A stretch of 21,832 nucleotides of DNA from Scatosoma sp045537295 (GCA_045537295.1 JAZSPG010000033.1:1-21832); one strand, 5' to 3'; shown: positions 7,785 through 15,085, counted from the first letter of the stretch. Program-made: numbers and translations. Notes: generated by a model from the sequence alone, not told the origin.

Positions 7785-7840
7785 AAAAAATGTTAAAAAG
7801 TTGGCAAAAAAGCGTAAAAAACCTTAAAAACCGTGAAAAA
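7785..7840. other. six helically phased A-tracts (predicted curved DNA)
   Basis: Runs of five or six A begin at 7785, 7795, 7806, 7816, 7826 and 7836, that is every 10-11 bases, one helical turn. A further A-run at 7867-7872 is again in phase, three turns later. Such phasing produces intrinsic curvature. The block fills the space between the -35 boxes of the divergent uppP and cold-shock promoters and may act as an extended UP element or an architectural-protein site. Inside it, TGCCAA (7781-7786) and TTGGCA (7801-7806) form a small inverted repeat. Confidence 0.7.
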
Positions 7841-7855
7841 TGCGTGCAAGAAGTA

Positions 7856-7884
7856 TTGCAATCGCTAAAAAATTGTGTTATAAT
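7856..7884 (+). promoter_or_regulatory. promoter of the cold-shock gene
   Basis: TTGCAA (7856-7861), a 17-base spacer and a perfect TATAAT (7879-7884) predict a start near 7891. This gives a leader of about 90 bases before the cold-shock start codon. Confidence 0.78.
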
Positions 7885-7890
7885 AGTAAG

Positions 7891-7980
7891 TGTATCGGGG
7901 ATGGAAATGCGGTGTTTTTTGTGCTGTTTTGGAAAACAAAGTTTTCCTCACGTTGCAAAAATCTAATATCGGAGGTCCGA
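7891..7980 (+). promoter_or_regulatory. long structured 5' leader of the cold-shock gene
   Basis: The roughly 90-base leader holds a perfect 7-bp hairpin, GGAAAAC (7931-7937) with GTTTTCC (7941-7947) around AAA, and ends with GGAGG at 7971-7975, 5 bases before the first ATG. Long folded leaders are usual for cold-shock mRNAs, where they alter stability and translation with temperature. Regulation here is inferred from that precedent. Confidence 0.5.
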
Positions 7981-8196
7981 ATGATGAGCCAAGGTACAGT
8001 GAAATGGTTCAACGCGGAAAAAGGATACGGATTTATCGCCAACGACGAGGGCGGTGACGACGTATTCGTACATTTTTCCGCAATCGTAGCGGAGGGGTAC
8101 AGACGGTTAAAAGAGGGTCAAAAAGTTTCGTTTGAAATCGAAACGGACCCGAAAAATCCCGCCAAGCTTCGCGCGGTTAACGTGGTAGCGCTGTAA
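7981..8196 (+). CDS. csp: cold-shock domain protein (CspA family)
   Basis: This 71-residue single-stranded nucleic-acid-binding protein is a five-stranded OB-fold RNA chaperone. RNP1 is KGYGFI at 14-19 and RNP2 is VFVHF at 28-32, after the TVKWFNAEKG opening typical of the family. The start is at ATG 7981 (or the adjacent ATG 7984). GGAGG at 7971-7975 lies 5 or 8 bases upstream, and the conserved domain begins immediately. The open frame extends to 7840 without a family match and runs back through the promoter, so the longer version is rejected. The length is slightly above the usual 65-70 because of a GDD insertion and a KNPAK stretch near the end. It has its own promoter and terminator. Confidence 0.95.
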   Translation: MMSQGTVKWFNAEKGYGFIANDEGGDDVFVHFSAIVAEGYRRLKEGQKVSFEIETDPKNPAKLRAVNVVAL

Positions 8197-8232
8197 AGCG
8201 TAGGCGCGCTTTACGAAAAAATACCGTAAAGC
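8193..8232 (+). other. mutually exclusive small hairpins at the end of the cold-shock gene
   Basis: GTAAAGCG (8193-8200, overlapping the stop codon) can pair with CGCTTTAC (8207-8214). The same 3' arm (GCTTTAC, 8208-8214) can instead pair with a second GTAAAGC at 8226-8232. The terminator follows 14 bases later. It may be only a stability element. Confidence 0.4.
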
Positions 8233-8245
8233 AAAAGACAAACTT

Positions 8246-8279
8246 AAAAAACCGTATCGCTTAGTCGGTACGGTTTTTT
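8246..8279 (+). terminator. rho-independent terminator after the cold-shock gene
   Basis: AAAAAACCGTA (8246-8256) pairs perfectly with TACGGTTTTTT (8269-8279) around a 12-base loop, with the T-run on the plus strand. Confidence 0.88.
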
Positions 8280-8364
8280 CTTTGGAAAAATCCGCCAAAC
8301 CCCCGCCAAAGCCCCGTATAAAACAAGGAAAAAGATAAAAAACGAAGAAATTTGCGCTGAGGGA

Positions 8365-8393
8365 TTGACAAAAAAGTTTGGGTGAAGTATAAT
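8365..8393 (+). promoter_or_regulatory. consensus promoter of galactokinase
   Basis: TTGACA (8365-8370), a 17-base spacer and TATAAT (8388-8393) match the sigma-A consensus at every position, suggesting strong basal transcription unless repressed. A 7-bp GC hairpin, CCCGCGC (8413-8419) with GCGCGGG (8426-8432), lies in the leader about 13 bases after the predicted start and could be a 5' stability stem or part of an operator. Confidence 0.88.
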
Positions 8394-8459
8394 GTTAGGT
8401 AGAAAACTCGTTCCCGCGCACTTGCGCGCGGGTGAAGGTTGGATTTACGAGGTGAAAAT

Positions 8460-9617
8460 ATGGAAAAAGACCAAGCAAAAAAGAGCTTTGTGCAAACGTT
8501 CGGTATAGAGGCGGAGGATTTATTCACCGCCGCAGGCAGAATTAACGTTATCGGCGAGCACGTCGATTATTGCGGTGGCAAGGTATTCCCCGCCGCGCTG
8601 AATTTGCGTTGTAACATTTACGGTAAAAAGACGGGTACGAACGTTATCCGTTTGGCGTTCCGCGGAATAGAGGGTGTCGTCCAATTAGAAATAGACAAAT
8701 TAGATAACTACCGTAACTTAAAAATCGGCAACTACCAAGCGGGCGTGGCGTATTTTATGCAGGAAAAAGGCGTAAAATTAGTCGGTTGCGATTTGTATTA
8801 CGATTGCACCGTACCGTTCGGTAGCGGACTTTCCTCGTCCGCCGCGATAGAAGTGGCGACGGCGGTTGCGCTGTACGAATACGCGGGCGTAGCCTATGAC
8901 AAAGTAGAAGTTGCCCTGCTTTCGCAAAAAGCGGAAAACGAATACGCGGGCGTGAACTGTGGGATTATGGACCAGTTCGCCTCGGCAATGGGCAAAAAGG
9001 ACCACGCGGTACTTTTAGATTGCTCGACGCTTGCCTACGAATACGTACCTTTGAAACTTGGCGACTATTGTTTAGTGGTTGCGAATTGCAACAAACCGCA
9101 CAACTTAGTGGAAAGCAAATATAACGTCCGCAGACAAGAAGTTGAAACGGCGTTAAAAGCGATACAAACGGTAAAACCCGTCAAAAACTTAGCGGAGCTT
9201 ACCCCCGAAGATTTTGCGGAAGTAAAATATTTACTTTCGGGCGTAGTGGAAAAGCGCGCGGAACACGTTGTTATGGAATGTGCGCGCGTGAAGAAAGCGG
9301 TAACGGCGTTAAAAAACGGCGACTTAATCGAGCTGGGCAGACTTTTGAACGAAAGCCATTACAGCCTTTGCGAGCTTTACGAGGTAACGGGTAAAGAACT
9401 CGACACCTTATCCGCGCTCGCGAGAAAGGAAAAGGATTGTTTGGGTTCGCGAATGATAGGCGCGGGTTTTGGCGGATGCACGATATCCATCGTAAAAAAG
9501 AACGCGGTAGAGGGCTTTATCCGCAGGGTCGGCTCGGCGTACGCAGAGGCAATCGGGTATAAAGCAAGCTTTTACGAAACCTCGATTGAGGACGGAATTA
9601 CGGTAAGCAAACTGTAA
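8460..9617 (+). CDS. galK: galactokinase (GHMP kinase family)
   Basis: This 385-residue kinase phosphorylates galactose at C1 with ATP, the entry step of the Leloir pathway. The galactokinase signature GRINVIGEHVDY is at 26-37 (R27, E33, H34, D36). The GHMP ATP loop PFGSGLSSSAA is at 119-129, the catalytic aspartate D171 lies in GIMDQF, and the third GHMP motif GAGFGGCTISIV is at 334-345. Cysteine replaces the usual Asn after DY. The start is ATG 8460 because GAGGTG at 8449-8454 lies 5 bases before it; an in-frame TTG at 8439 lies before this site and is rejected. The gene stands alone, without galT, galE or a transporter in the window. Another GHMP sugar-1-kinase of the same subfamily is possible but less likely. 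Confidence 0.92.
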   Translation: MEKDQAKKSFVQTFGIEAEDLFTAAGRINVIGEHVDYCGGKVFPAALNLRCNIYGKKTGTNVIRLAFRGIEGVVQLEIDKLDNYRNLKIGNYQAGVAYFMQEKGVKLVGCDLYYDCTVPFGSGLSSSAAIEVATAVALYEYAGVAYDKVEVALLSQKAENEYAGVNCGIMDQFASAMGKKDHAVLLDCSTLAYEYVPLKLGDYCLVVANCNKPHNLVESKYNVRRQEVETALKAIQTVKPVKNLAELTPEDFAEVKYLLSGVVEKRAEHVVMECARVKKAVTALKNGDLIELGRLLNESHYSLCELYEVTGKELDTLSALARKEKDCLGSRMIGAGFGGCTISIVKKNAVEGFIRRVGSAYAEAIGYKASFYETSIEDGITVSKL

Positions 9618-9635
9618 AAAATGCGCTCTGCACTC

Positions 9636-9664
9636 TGTCATTACGAGCGTAGCGAAGTAATCTC
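9636..9664 (+). repeat. dispersed intergenic repeat resembling the TGTCATT-GCGAGC-AATCTC element
   Basis: The stretch starts TGTCATTACGAGCGTAGCGA and ends AGTAATCTC. It contains an inverted repeat, ATTAC (9640-9644) with GTAAT (9657-9661). It resembles, from memory, a short dispersed element seen in intergenic regions of many unrelated bacterial genomes (TGTCATTGCGAG...GCAATCTC). Only one copy is in this window, so repeat status rests on recognition. Confidence 0.6.
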
Positions 9665-9688
9665 AAAAAATTATAAATTCTGGCACAA

Positions 9689-9771
9689 TGAAATGCCTTG
9701 CATTTCAATTCACGGGCGTAGCTCATTTTATTGAGCGTAAGCGAAAATTCACGCGTTGAAAACGCAATTCA
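9689..9771 (+). repeat. string of three short hairpins with AATTCA direct repeats
   Basis: Three consecutive perfect hairpins occur: TGAAATGC with GCATTTCA (9689-9696, 9700-9707), GCTCA with TGAGC (9721-9725, 9732-9736) and GCGTT with AACGC (9753-9757, 9761-9765). The word AATTCA recurs at 9707-9712, 9746-9751 and 9766-9771, bounding the hairpins. This looks like a modular palindromic intergenic element lying between galK and glpK. No clear glpK promoter was found within or after it. Confidence 0.55.
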
Positions 9772-9811
9772 TTTTAATTAAAAAACACAAAATCAAGGGG
9801 GTAAGTACGCG

Positions 9812-11296
9812 ATGAAATACGTTTTGGCGTTAGACCAAGGCACGACTTCGTCAAGAGTTGCGCTAATAGACGAAAACGAAAAAATCCTTTCGCTCATCTC
9901 GCGGGAATTTCCGCAAATTTATCCCAAGGAAAGCTGGGTGGAACACGACCCGATGGATATCTGGTCGAGCCAGTACGGCGTAATGATGGAAACGGTAGCC
10001 AAAAGCGGAGTAAGCGTAAAGGATATATCGGCAATCGGCATCACCAACCAACGCGAAACGACGGTGGTATGGGATAAAAAAACGGGCAAACCCGTTTACA
10101 ACGCAATCGTATGGCAATGCCGTCGCACCGCGCCCCAAATAGAAGAATTAAAATCGCGGGGATTAACGGAAACTATCCGACAAAAAACGGGGCTTATCCC
10201 CGACGCATACTTTTCCGCGAGCAAAATCCAATGGATTTTAGACAACGTAGACGGAGCAAGGGCGCGCGCGGAGCGAGGCGAATTGCTCTTTGGTACGGTA
10301 GATAGTTGGCTAATTTGGAAACTTACCGACGGCAAAGTACACGCAACGGATAGAACGAACGCCTCGCGCACAATGCTTTTTAATATCCACACACTCGCTT
10401 GGGACGACGAACTTTTGCAACTGTTTAATATACCCCGCAGTATGCTACCCGCCGTCAAAAGCTCAGGTGAAATTTTCGGCTACGCGAATATCAGCGGGGA
10501 ACAAATCGCGATAGCGGGAGTTGCGGGCGACCAACAGTCCGCGCTGTTTGGGCAGGGCTGTTTTGACAAGGGCGAGGCGAAAAATACTTACGGTACGGGC
10601 TGTTTTTTACTAATGAACACGGGCGAAGAAATCCCGCAAAGCAAAAACGGCTTACTTACGACGGTTTCGGCGACCTTGCAAGGCGAACCGGCGCAATACG
10701 CGTTAGAGGGTAGCGTGTTTGTCGGCGGAGCGGTGATACAATGGCTACGTGACGAAATGCGGTTTTTCGCGGAAAGCAAAGACGCAGAATATTACGCGCA
10801 AAAGGTTTCGGACACGGGCGGGGTGTATATCGTACCCGCGTTTACGGGAATCGGCGCGCCGTACTGGGACATGTACGCACGGGGCGCAATTTTCGGTATC
10901 ACGCGCGGAACGAAACGCGAGCATATCATACGCGCCTCGCAAGAATCGATAGCCTATCAATCGGCGGACTTGGTACGCGCAATGGAAAAGGACACGGGGC
11001 TTACGCTCAAACGCTTAAAGGTAGACGGCGGAGCGTCGCGCGACGCATTCTTAATGCAATTCCAAGCGGATATTTTAGGAGCGGAAGTCGTCAAACCCGT
11101 ATCCCACGAAACGACGGCGCTGGGCGTAGCGTTTTTAGCGGGTTTAACCGTCGGGGTATGGAAAGACCGCGCGCAAATCAAAGCCCTGCAATCGCTTGCC
11201 TGTACCTACGCGCCGAAAATGAGCGAAACGGAACGGGAAGACAAATTAAGGAAATGGCATAAAGCGGTGGAGCGCAGTTTAGGCTGGGCGGAATAA
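9812..11296 (+). CDS. glpK: glycerol kinase
   Basis: This cytoplasmic FGGY-family kinase phosphorylates glycerol to glycerol-3-phosphate for catabolism and phospholipid synthesis. The 494-residue protein has the N-terminal phosphate loop DQGTTSSR at 8-15, glycerol-contacting R81/E82 in NQRET, Y133 in DAYFSASKI, D240 in GVAGDQQSALFGQ, and the C-terminal FGGY signature beginning DGGASRDAF at 405-413. The loop at 222-233 (FGYANISGEQIA) has no histidine, whereas many Gram-positive enzymes carry an HPr-phosphorylated His there. AAGGGGG at 9795-9801 is 10 bases before the ATG. The degV gene follows after 42 bases with no terminator, so the two are probably co-transcribed. No glpF or glpD is in the window. 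Confidence 0.96.
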   Translation: MKYVLALDQGTTSSRVALIDENEKILSLISREFPQIYPKESWVEHDPMDIWSSQYGVMMETVAKSGVSVKDISAIGITNQRETTVVWDKKTGKPVYNAIVWQCRRTAPQIEELKSRGLTETIRQKTGLIPDAYFSASKIQWILDNVDGARARAERGELLFGTVDSWLIWKLTDGKVHATDRTNASRTMLFNIHTLAWDDELLQLFNIPRSMLPAVKSSGEIFGYANISGEQIAIAGVAGDQQSALFGQGCFDKGEAKNTYGTGCFLLMNTGEEIPQSKNGLLTTVSATLQGEPAQYALEGSVFVGGAVIQWLRDEMRFFAESKDAEYYAQKVSDTGGVYIVPAFTGIGAPYWDMYARGAIFGITRGTKREHIIRASQESIAYQSADLVRAMEKDTGLTLKRLKVDGGASRDAFLMQFQADILGAEVVKPVSHETTALGVAFLAGLTVGVWKDRAQIKALQSLACTYAPKMSETEREDKLRKWHKAVERSLGWAE

Positions 11297-11338
11297 CGCG
11301 AAAAAAAGATAAAAACCAACCCAAACGGGAGGAAAAAA

Positions 11339-12202
11339 ATGTATCAATTATTTTGTGATTCTAATTGTGAGCTTTGGCATACAACGGTAAAAGAATTAGG
11401 ATTGAACCTAATAAAAATGCCGTACGTAATGGACGAGGAAGAATATTTCTACGATATGGGCGAAACGCACGATTTCAAAGCGTTTTTCGACAAAATGCGA
11501 GCAGGCTCAACGCCCAAAACCTCGGCGCTCAACGAATACGCGTACAGGGAATATTTCGAACCGGTGTTAGCGCGAGGCGAGGATATTTACTATATCACCT
11601 TTTCCCACCAAATGAGCGGAACTTTCGGCGCAATGCAAAACGTAATCGCCGAGCTTAAAGAGAAATACCCCGACAGAGAAATCCGCTATAAAGACAGCAA
11701 ACTCATCTCTTTGGGCAGTGGTGCAATCACCTATTACGGCGCGTTAAAATACAAAAACGGGGCTACCATGGACGAGTTGGACGCGTATTTAGACGATTTA
11801 ATCGAACATACCGCAACCTATTTTGTGGTAGACGATTTAACCTATTTATACCGCGGAGGCAGGGTATCTGGCGTATCGCGGGTACTTGGCAATTTGCTGG
11901 GGATAAAACCTATTTTGTATTTCAACGAAGAGGGTAAAATCCTGAATATCGAAAAGGTAAAAGGCACGCGAAAAGCGTTGTCCGCGCTCCTTAATTATAT
12001 GAAGACGAAAGGTAGCGAAGTTGCGAAATACAAAGTGTTTATTCTGCAGGCGGACTGCGAGGAGTTAGCGCAACGGCTCGCTGACAATATACGGGAACAA
12101 TTCGGAAATTTGGATATTGAAATTCGCCCCGTAGGACCAGTTATCGGCTCGCATTGCGGACCGGGCACGGTAGGCGTCGTATTCCATTGCAAACAAAAAT
12201 AA
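11339..12202 (+). CDS. DegV-family fatty-acid-binding protein (FakB-like)
   Basis: This 287-residue DegV-fold protein binds a single fatty acid. FakB members present it to the kinase FakA, giving acyl-phosphate for phospholipid synthesis. Visible family features are the TPKTSALN loop at 58-65 (T61, S62), FSHQMSGTF at 88-96, DDLTYLYRGGRVSG at 165-178 and the C-terminal IGSHCGPGTVGV at 269-280 with H272 on the carboxylate-binding side. The N-terminal DSNCEL replaces the usual DSTADL. GGGAGG lies about 8 bases before the ATG. The position directly behind glpK, in the same transcript, fits a link between glycerol-3-phosphate supply and fatty-acid use. The FakA kinase is not in the window. Ligand identity cannot be read from the sequence. 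Confidence 0.9.
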   Translation: MYQLFCDSNCELWHTTVKELGLNLIKMPYVMDEEEYFYDMGETHDFKAFFDKMRAGSTPKTSALNEYAYREYFEPVLARGEDIYYITFSHQMSGTFGAMQNVIAELKEKYPDREIRYKDSKLISLGSGAITYYGALKYKNGATMDELDAYLDDLIEHTATYFVVDDLTYLYRGGRVSGVSRVLGNLLGIKPILYFNEEGKILNIEKVKGTRKALSALLNYMKTKGSEVAKYKVFILQADCEELAQRLADNIREQFGNLDIEIRPVGPVIGSHCGPGTVGVVFHCKQK

Positions 12203-12215
12203 AATACCGCAAAAC

Positions 12216-12259
12216 AAACCGCGCCTTTCGGGGCTTTATTCCCGAAAGGCGCGGTTTTT
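12216..12259 (+). terminator. very strong rho-independent terminator after degV
   Basis: A perfect 17-bp stem (12216-12232 with 12241-12257, core CCGCGCCTTTCGGG) with an 8-base loop is followed by a T-run. It isolates the glpK-degV unit from clpB. Confidence 0.93.
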
Positions 12260-12367
12260 ATGTTTCCACCCCACCTCCCGCAAAAAATATTTTTTACGAA
12301 TAGTTTAGAAAGGCAAAAAACTGTTTACAAATAAAACGAGAAGAAAAATAAGGAGCGCAGTAAAGTT

Positions 12368-14959
12368 ATGGACACGAGAAAATACACCCAAAAAACGACG
12401 CAAGCGCTGGTAAACGCGCAGTCCTTGGCACGCGAATACGGCAATCAAGAAATCGCGCAGGTACACCTTTTCCACGCGCTTATCCAAGACGACGAGGGAC
12501 TAATTCCCCAGCTTTTACGCAAAATGAACAAAAATATAGACGGTTTGCGTGCGGACGCGATTAGCGCCGTTAAAGCCCTGCCCAAAGTCAACGGCGGGGA
12601 GAGCTTTTTCGGCAGTCAAGTAGCCAAAGCCGTGGAAATCGCCGAAAAGCAAGCCAAAACGCTCGGCGACGCGTTTTTATCCGTCGAGCATATCTTTTAC
12701 GGCTTACTCGAAGCCCCCGACAAAACGCTAAAAAAACTGTTTACCGACTACGGCGTAACGCAAAACGAGTTTATGCAAGCGTTAGCAAGCGTTCGTGGCA
12801 ATAAACGCGTAAACAGCGAAAATCCCGAAGAAACCTACGACGCCTTGAATAAATACGGCGTAGACTTAGTCGAAAAAGCGCGTGCGCAAAAGATAGACCC
12901 AGTTATCGGACGCGACGAAGAAATCCGCAACGTCGTGCGCATTTTATCGCGTAAAACGAAAAACAACCCCGTGTTAATCGGTGAGGCGGGCGTGGGCAAA
13001 ACGGCAATCGCCGAGGGCTTGGCAATCCGCATTATGAAAGGTGACGTACCCGATTCCTTAAAAGACCGCAAAGTCTACTCGCTGGATATCGGCGCGTTAA
13101 TCGCGGGCGCGAAATTTCGAGGCGAGTTTGAAGAACGCTTAAAAGCGGTACTTGCCGAAGTCAAGCAAAGCGAGGGCGGTATTATTTTGTTTATCGACGA
13201 ACTGCACACCATCGTCGGCGCGGGCAAAGGCGAGGGCGCAATGGACGCAGGGAACTTGTTAAAACCTATGCTTGCGCGCGGAGAATTGCATTGTATCGGT
13301 GCGACCACCTTGGACGAATACCGCAAATATATCGAAAAAGACCCCGCCTTAGAACGCCGTTTCCAACCCGTGTTGGTAACCGAACCGACGGTAGAGGACA
13401 CGATTTCTATTTTGAGAGGCTTAAAAGAGCGTTACGAGGTATACCACGGTGTCAAGATACAAGACTCGGCGTTAATCGCGTCGGCAACGCTGTCTAATCG
13501 GTATATCACGGACAGATTTTTACCCGATAAAGCAATCGATTTAGTGGACGAGGCGTGCGCGCTTATCAAGACGGAAATGCAATCTATGCCGTCGGAAATG
13601 GACGAAATTTCCCGCAAAATTATGCAACTGGAAATTGAAAAGAACGCGTTGGAAAAGGAAACGGACGCGCTTTCCAAGTCGCACTTAGCGGAAATCGAGG
13701 CGGAACTTTCCCAACACCGTGAGCTGTACGCCGAAATGAAAGCCAAGTGGGAAAACGAAAGAAGTTCCATAAATAAAGCGCAAAAATTACGCGAGGAATT
13801 AGAAACCGCCAACGCCCAGCTCGAACGCGCGCAAAGGGAATACGACTTAGAAAAAGCGTCTAAGTTACAGTACGGCAAAATCCCCGAACTCAAAAAACAA
13901 ATCGAAACAATCGAAAAGCAAGAGGCTGAGCAAAAAAGTTCTCAAAACACTCTTTTGCGCGACAAGGTAACGGAAGAAGAAATCGCCCGCATCGTCGCGC
14001 GCTGGACGGGCATACCCGTCGCTAAGCTTATGGAAAGCGAACGCGAAAAACTTTTACGCTTAGACGAGGTATTGCACGAACGCGTTATCGGTCAGGACGA
14101 GGCAGTTTCGGCGGTAGCAAACGCAATCTTGCGCTCGCGCGCAGGTATATCCGACCCCAACCGCCCGATAGGCTCATTCCTGTTTTTAGGTCCTACGGGC
14201 GTAGGCAAAACGGAACTCGCCAAAACGCTTGCCCGCGCGCTGTTTGACGACGAAAAGAAGATGACGCGTATTGATATGAGCGAATATATGGAAAAATTCG
14301 CGGTATCCCGCCTTATCGGCGCGCCCCCGGGCTATATCGGCTACGACGAGGGCGGACAGCTCACCGAGGCGGTGCGTCGCAGTCCGTACAGCGTCGTACT
14401 CTTCGACGAGATAGAAAAAGCGCACCCCGACGTGTTCAATATCCTTTTACAAGTCCTCGACGACGGCAGAATTACCGATAGCCAAGGCAGAACGGTAGAC
14501 TTCAAAAACACCGTCATCATTCTAACTTCCAACCTCGGCTCGTCGGCGATTTTAGAGGGTATCGACTACGCAGGCGAACTCAAAGCCGAGGCAAAAGCGG
14601 AAGTCGAGGCGCTGTTAAAACGCTCGTTTAGACCTGAATTTTTGAACCGCTTAGACGAAACGGTATTCTTCAAACCGCTCACCAAAACCCAAATCGGCGC
14701 AATCGTAAAATTGCTTTGCAAGGACTTAGCGAACCGCTTACAAGAACGGCAGTTAACGCTTACGCTGACGGACAACGCGGTGGACTATATCACGGAAAAC
14801 GGTTATGACGCGAGTTTTGGCGCAAGACCGTTAAAGCGTTTTTTACAGCATAACGTCGAAACGGCAATCGCCAAAAAAATCCTTGCGGGCGCGTTCACCG
14901 CAGGCGACGAAATTTTGGTAACCGCGGACGAAAAGGGTATTGTAATCCGTAAAGCGTAA
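12368..14959 (+). CDS. clpB: ATP-dependent chaperone ClpB
   Basis: This Hsp100 disaggregase works with DnaK to thread and resolubilise aggregated protein. The 863-residue, full-length protein has a Clp N domain (about 1-145) and a first AAA+ module with Walker A GEAGVGKT at 205-212 and Walker B D277/E278. It continues with the long M-domain coiled coil (about 405-520, rich in E, K and A) and a second AAA+ module with Walker A GPTGVGKT at 608-615 and Walker B D680/E681. A D2-small domain closes it. The M-domain separates it from ClpA and ClpX, and the lack of a ClpP-docking IGF-type loop agrees. AGGAG at 12351-12355 is 12 bases before the ATG, a long spacing. Heat-shock control is usual, but no CIRCE or CtsR site is recognisable upstream, and no convincing promoter was found in 12260-12367. 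Confidence 0.97.
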   Translation: MDTRKYTQKTTQALVNAQSLAREYGNQEIAQVHLFHALIQDDEGLIPQLLRKMNKNIDGLRADAISAVKALPKVNGGESFFGSQVAKAVEIAEKQAKTLGDAFLSVEHIFYGLLEAPDKTLKKLFTDYGVTQNEFMQALASVRGNKRVNSENPEETYDALNKYGVDLVEKARAQKIDPVIGRDEEIRNVVRILSRKTKNNPVLIGEAGVGKTAIAEGLAIRIMKGDVPDSLKDRKVYSLDIGALIAGAKFRGEFEERLKAVLAEVKQSEGGIILFIDELHTIVGAGKGEGAMDAGNLLKPMLARGELHCIGATTLDEYRKYIEKDPALERRFQPVLVTEPTVEDTISILRGLKERYEVYHGVKIQDSALIASATLSNRYITDRFLPDKAIDLVDEACALIKTEMQSMPSEMDEISRKIMQLEIEKNALEKETDALSKSHLAEIEAELSQHRELYAEMKAKWENERSSINKAQKLREELETANAQLERAQREYDLEKASKLQYGKIPELKKQIETIEKQEAEQKSSQNTLLRDKVTEEEIARIVARWTGIPVAKLMESEREKLLRLDEVLHERVIGQDEAVSAVANAILRSRAGISDPNRPIGSFLFLGPTGVGKTELAKTLARALFDDEKKMTRIDMSEYMEKFAVSRLIGAPPGYIGYDEGGQLTEAVRRSPYSVVLFDEIEKAHPDVFNILLQVLDDGRITDSQGRTVDFKNTVIILTSNLGSSAILEGIDYAGELKAEAKAEVEALLKRSFRPEFLNRLDETVFFKPLTKTQIGAIVKLLCKDLANRLQERQLTLTLTDNAVDYITENGYDASFGARPLKRFLQHNVETAIAKKILAGAFTAGDEILVTADEKGIVIRKA

Positions 14960-14981
14960 AAGCATAAAAACGCAAAATAAA

Positions 14982-15013
14982 CGCCTCTCTTTTTCAAGAG
15001 AGGCGAATTTTTT
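14982..15013 (+). terminator. rho-independent terminator after clpB
   Basis: CGCCTCTCT (14982-14990) pairs perfectly with AGAGAGGCG (14997-15005) around TTTTCA. AA and six T follow. Confidence 0.9.
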
Positions 15014-15024
15014 CTCTATTCTTG

Positions 15025-15053
15025 TTTACAAATACCCACATTTATGATATAAT
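15025..15053 (+). promoter_or_regulatory. promoter of the nuclease/ATPase operon
   Basis: TTTACA (15025-15030), a 17-base spacer and a perfect TATAAT (15048-15053), with TG just before the -10, sit directly after the clpB terminator and about 33 bases before the GTG start of the next gene. Confidence 0.82.
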
Positions 15054-15085
15054 AAAAAAAAGTATGCTGAACAAGGAGCAAGCGC

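Noticed and set aside
7840..7980. In-frame 47-codon extension of the cold-shock gene
   Set aside because: It runs through the predicted promoter and leader and has no family similarity. GGAGG sits directly before ATG 7981, where the conserved domain starts.
8439..8459. TTG start for galactokinase
   Set aside because: It lies upstream of the GAGGTG ribosome site that serves ATG 8460 and adds only residues with no match to the family.
12282..12295. AAAAAATATTTTTT palindrome upstream of clpB
   Set aside because: It is simple A/T low-complexity sequence. Self-complementarity is expected by composition, and it does not resemble a known heat-shock operator.
12324..12352. TTTACA as -35 of a clpB promoter
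   Set aside because: No acceptable -10 hexamer lies 15-19 bases downstream; the best is a poor AATAAG overlapping the ribosome site.
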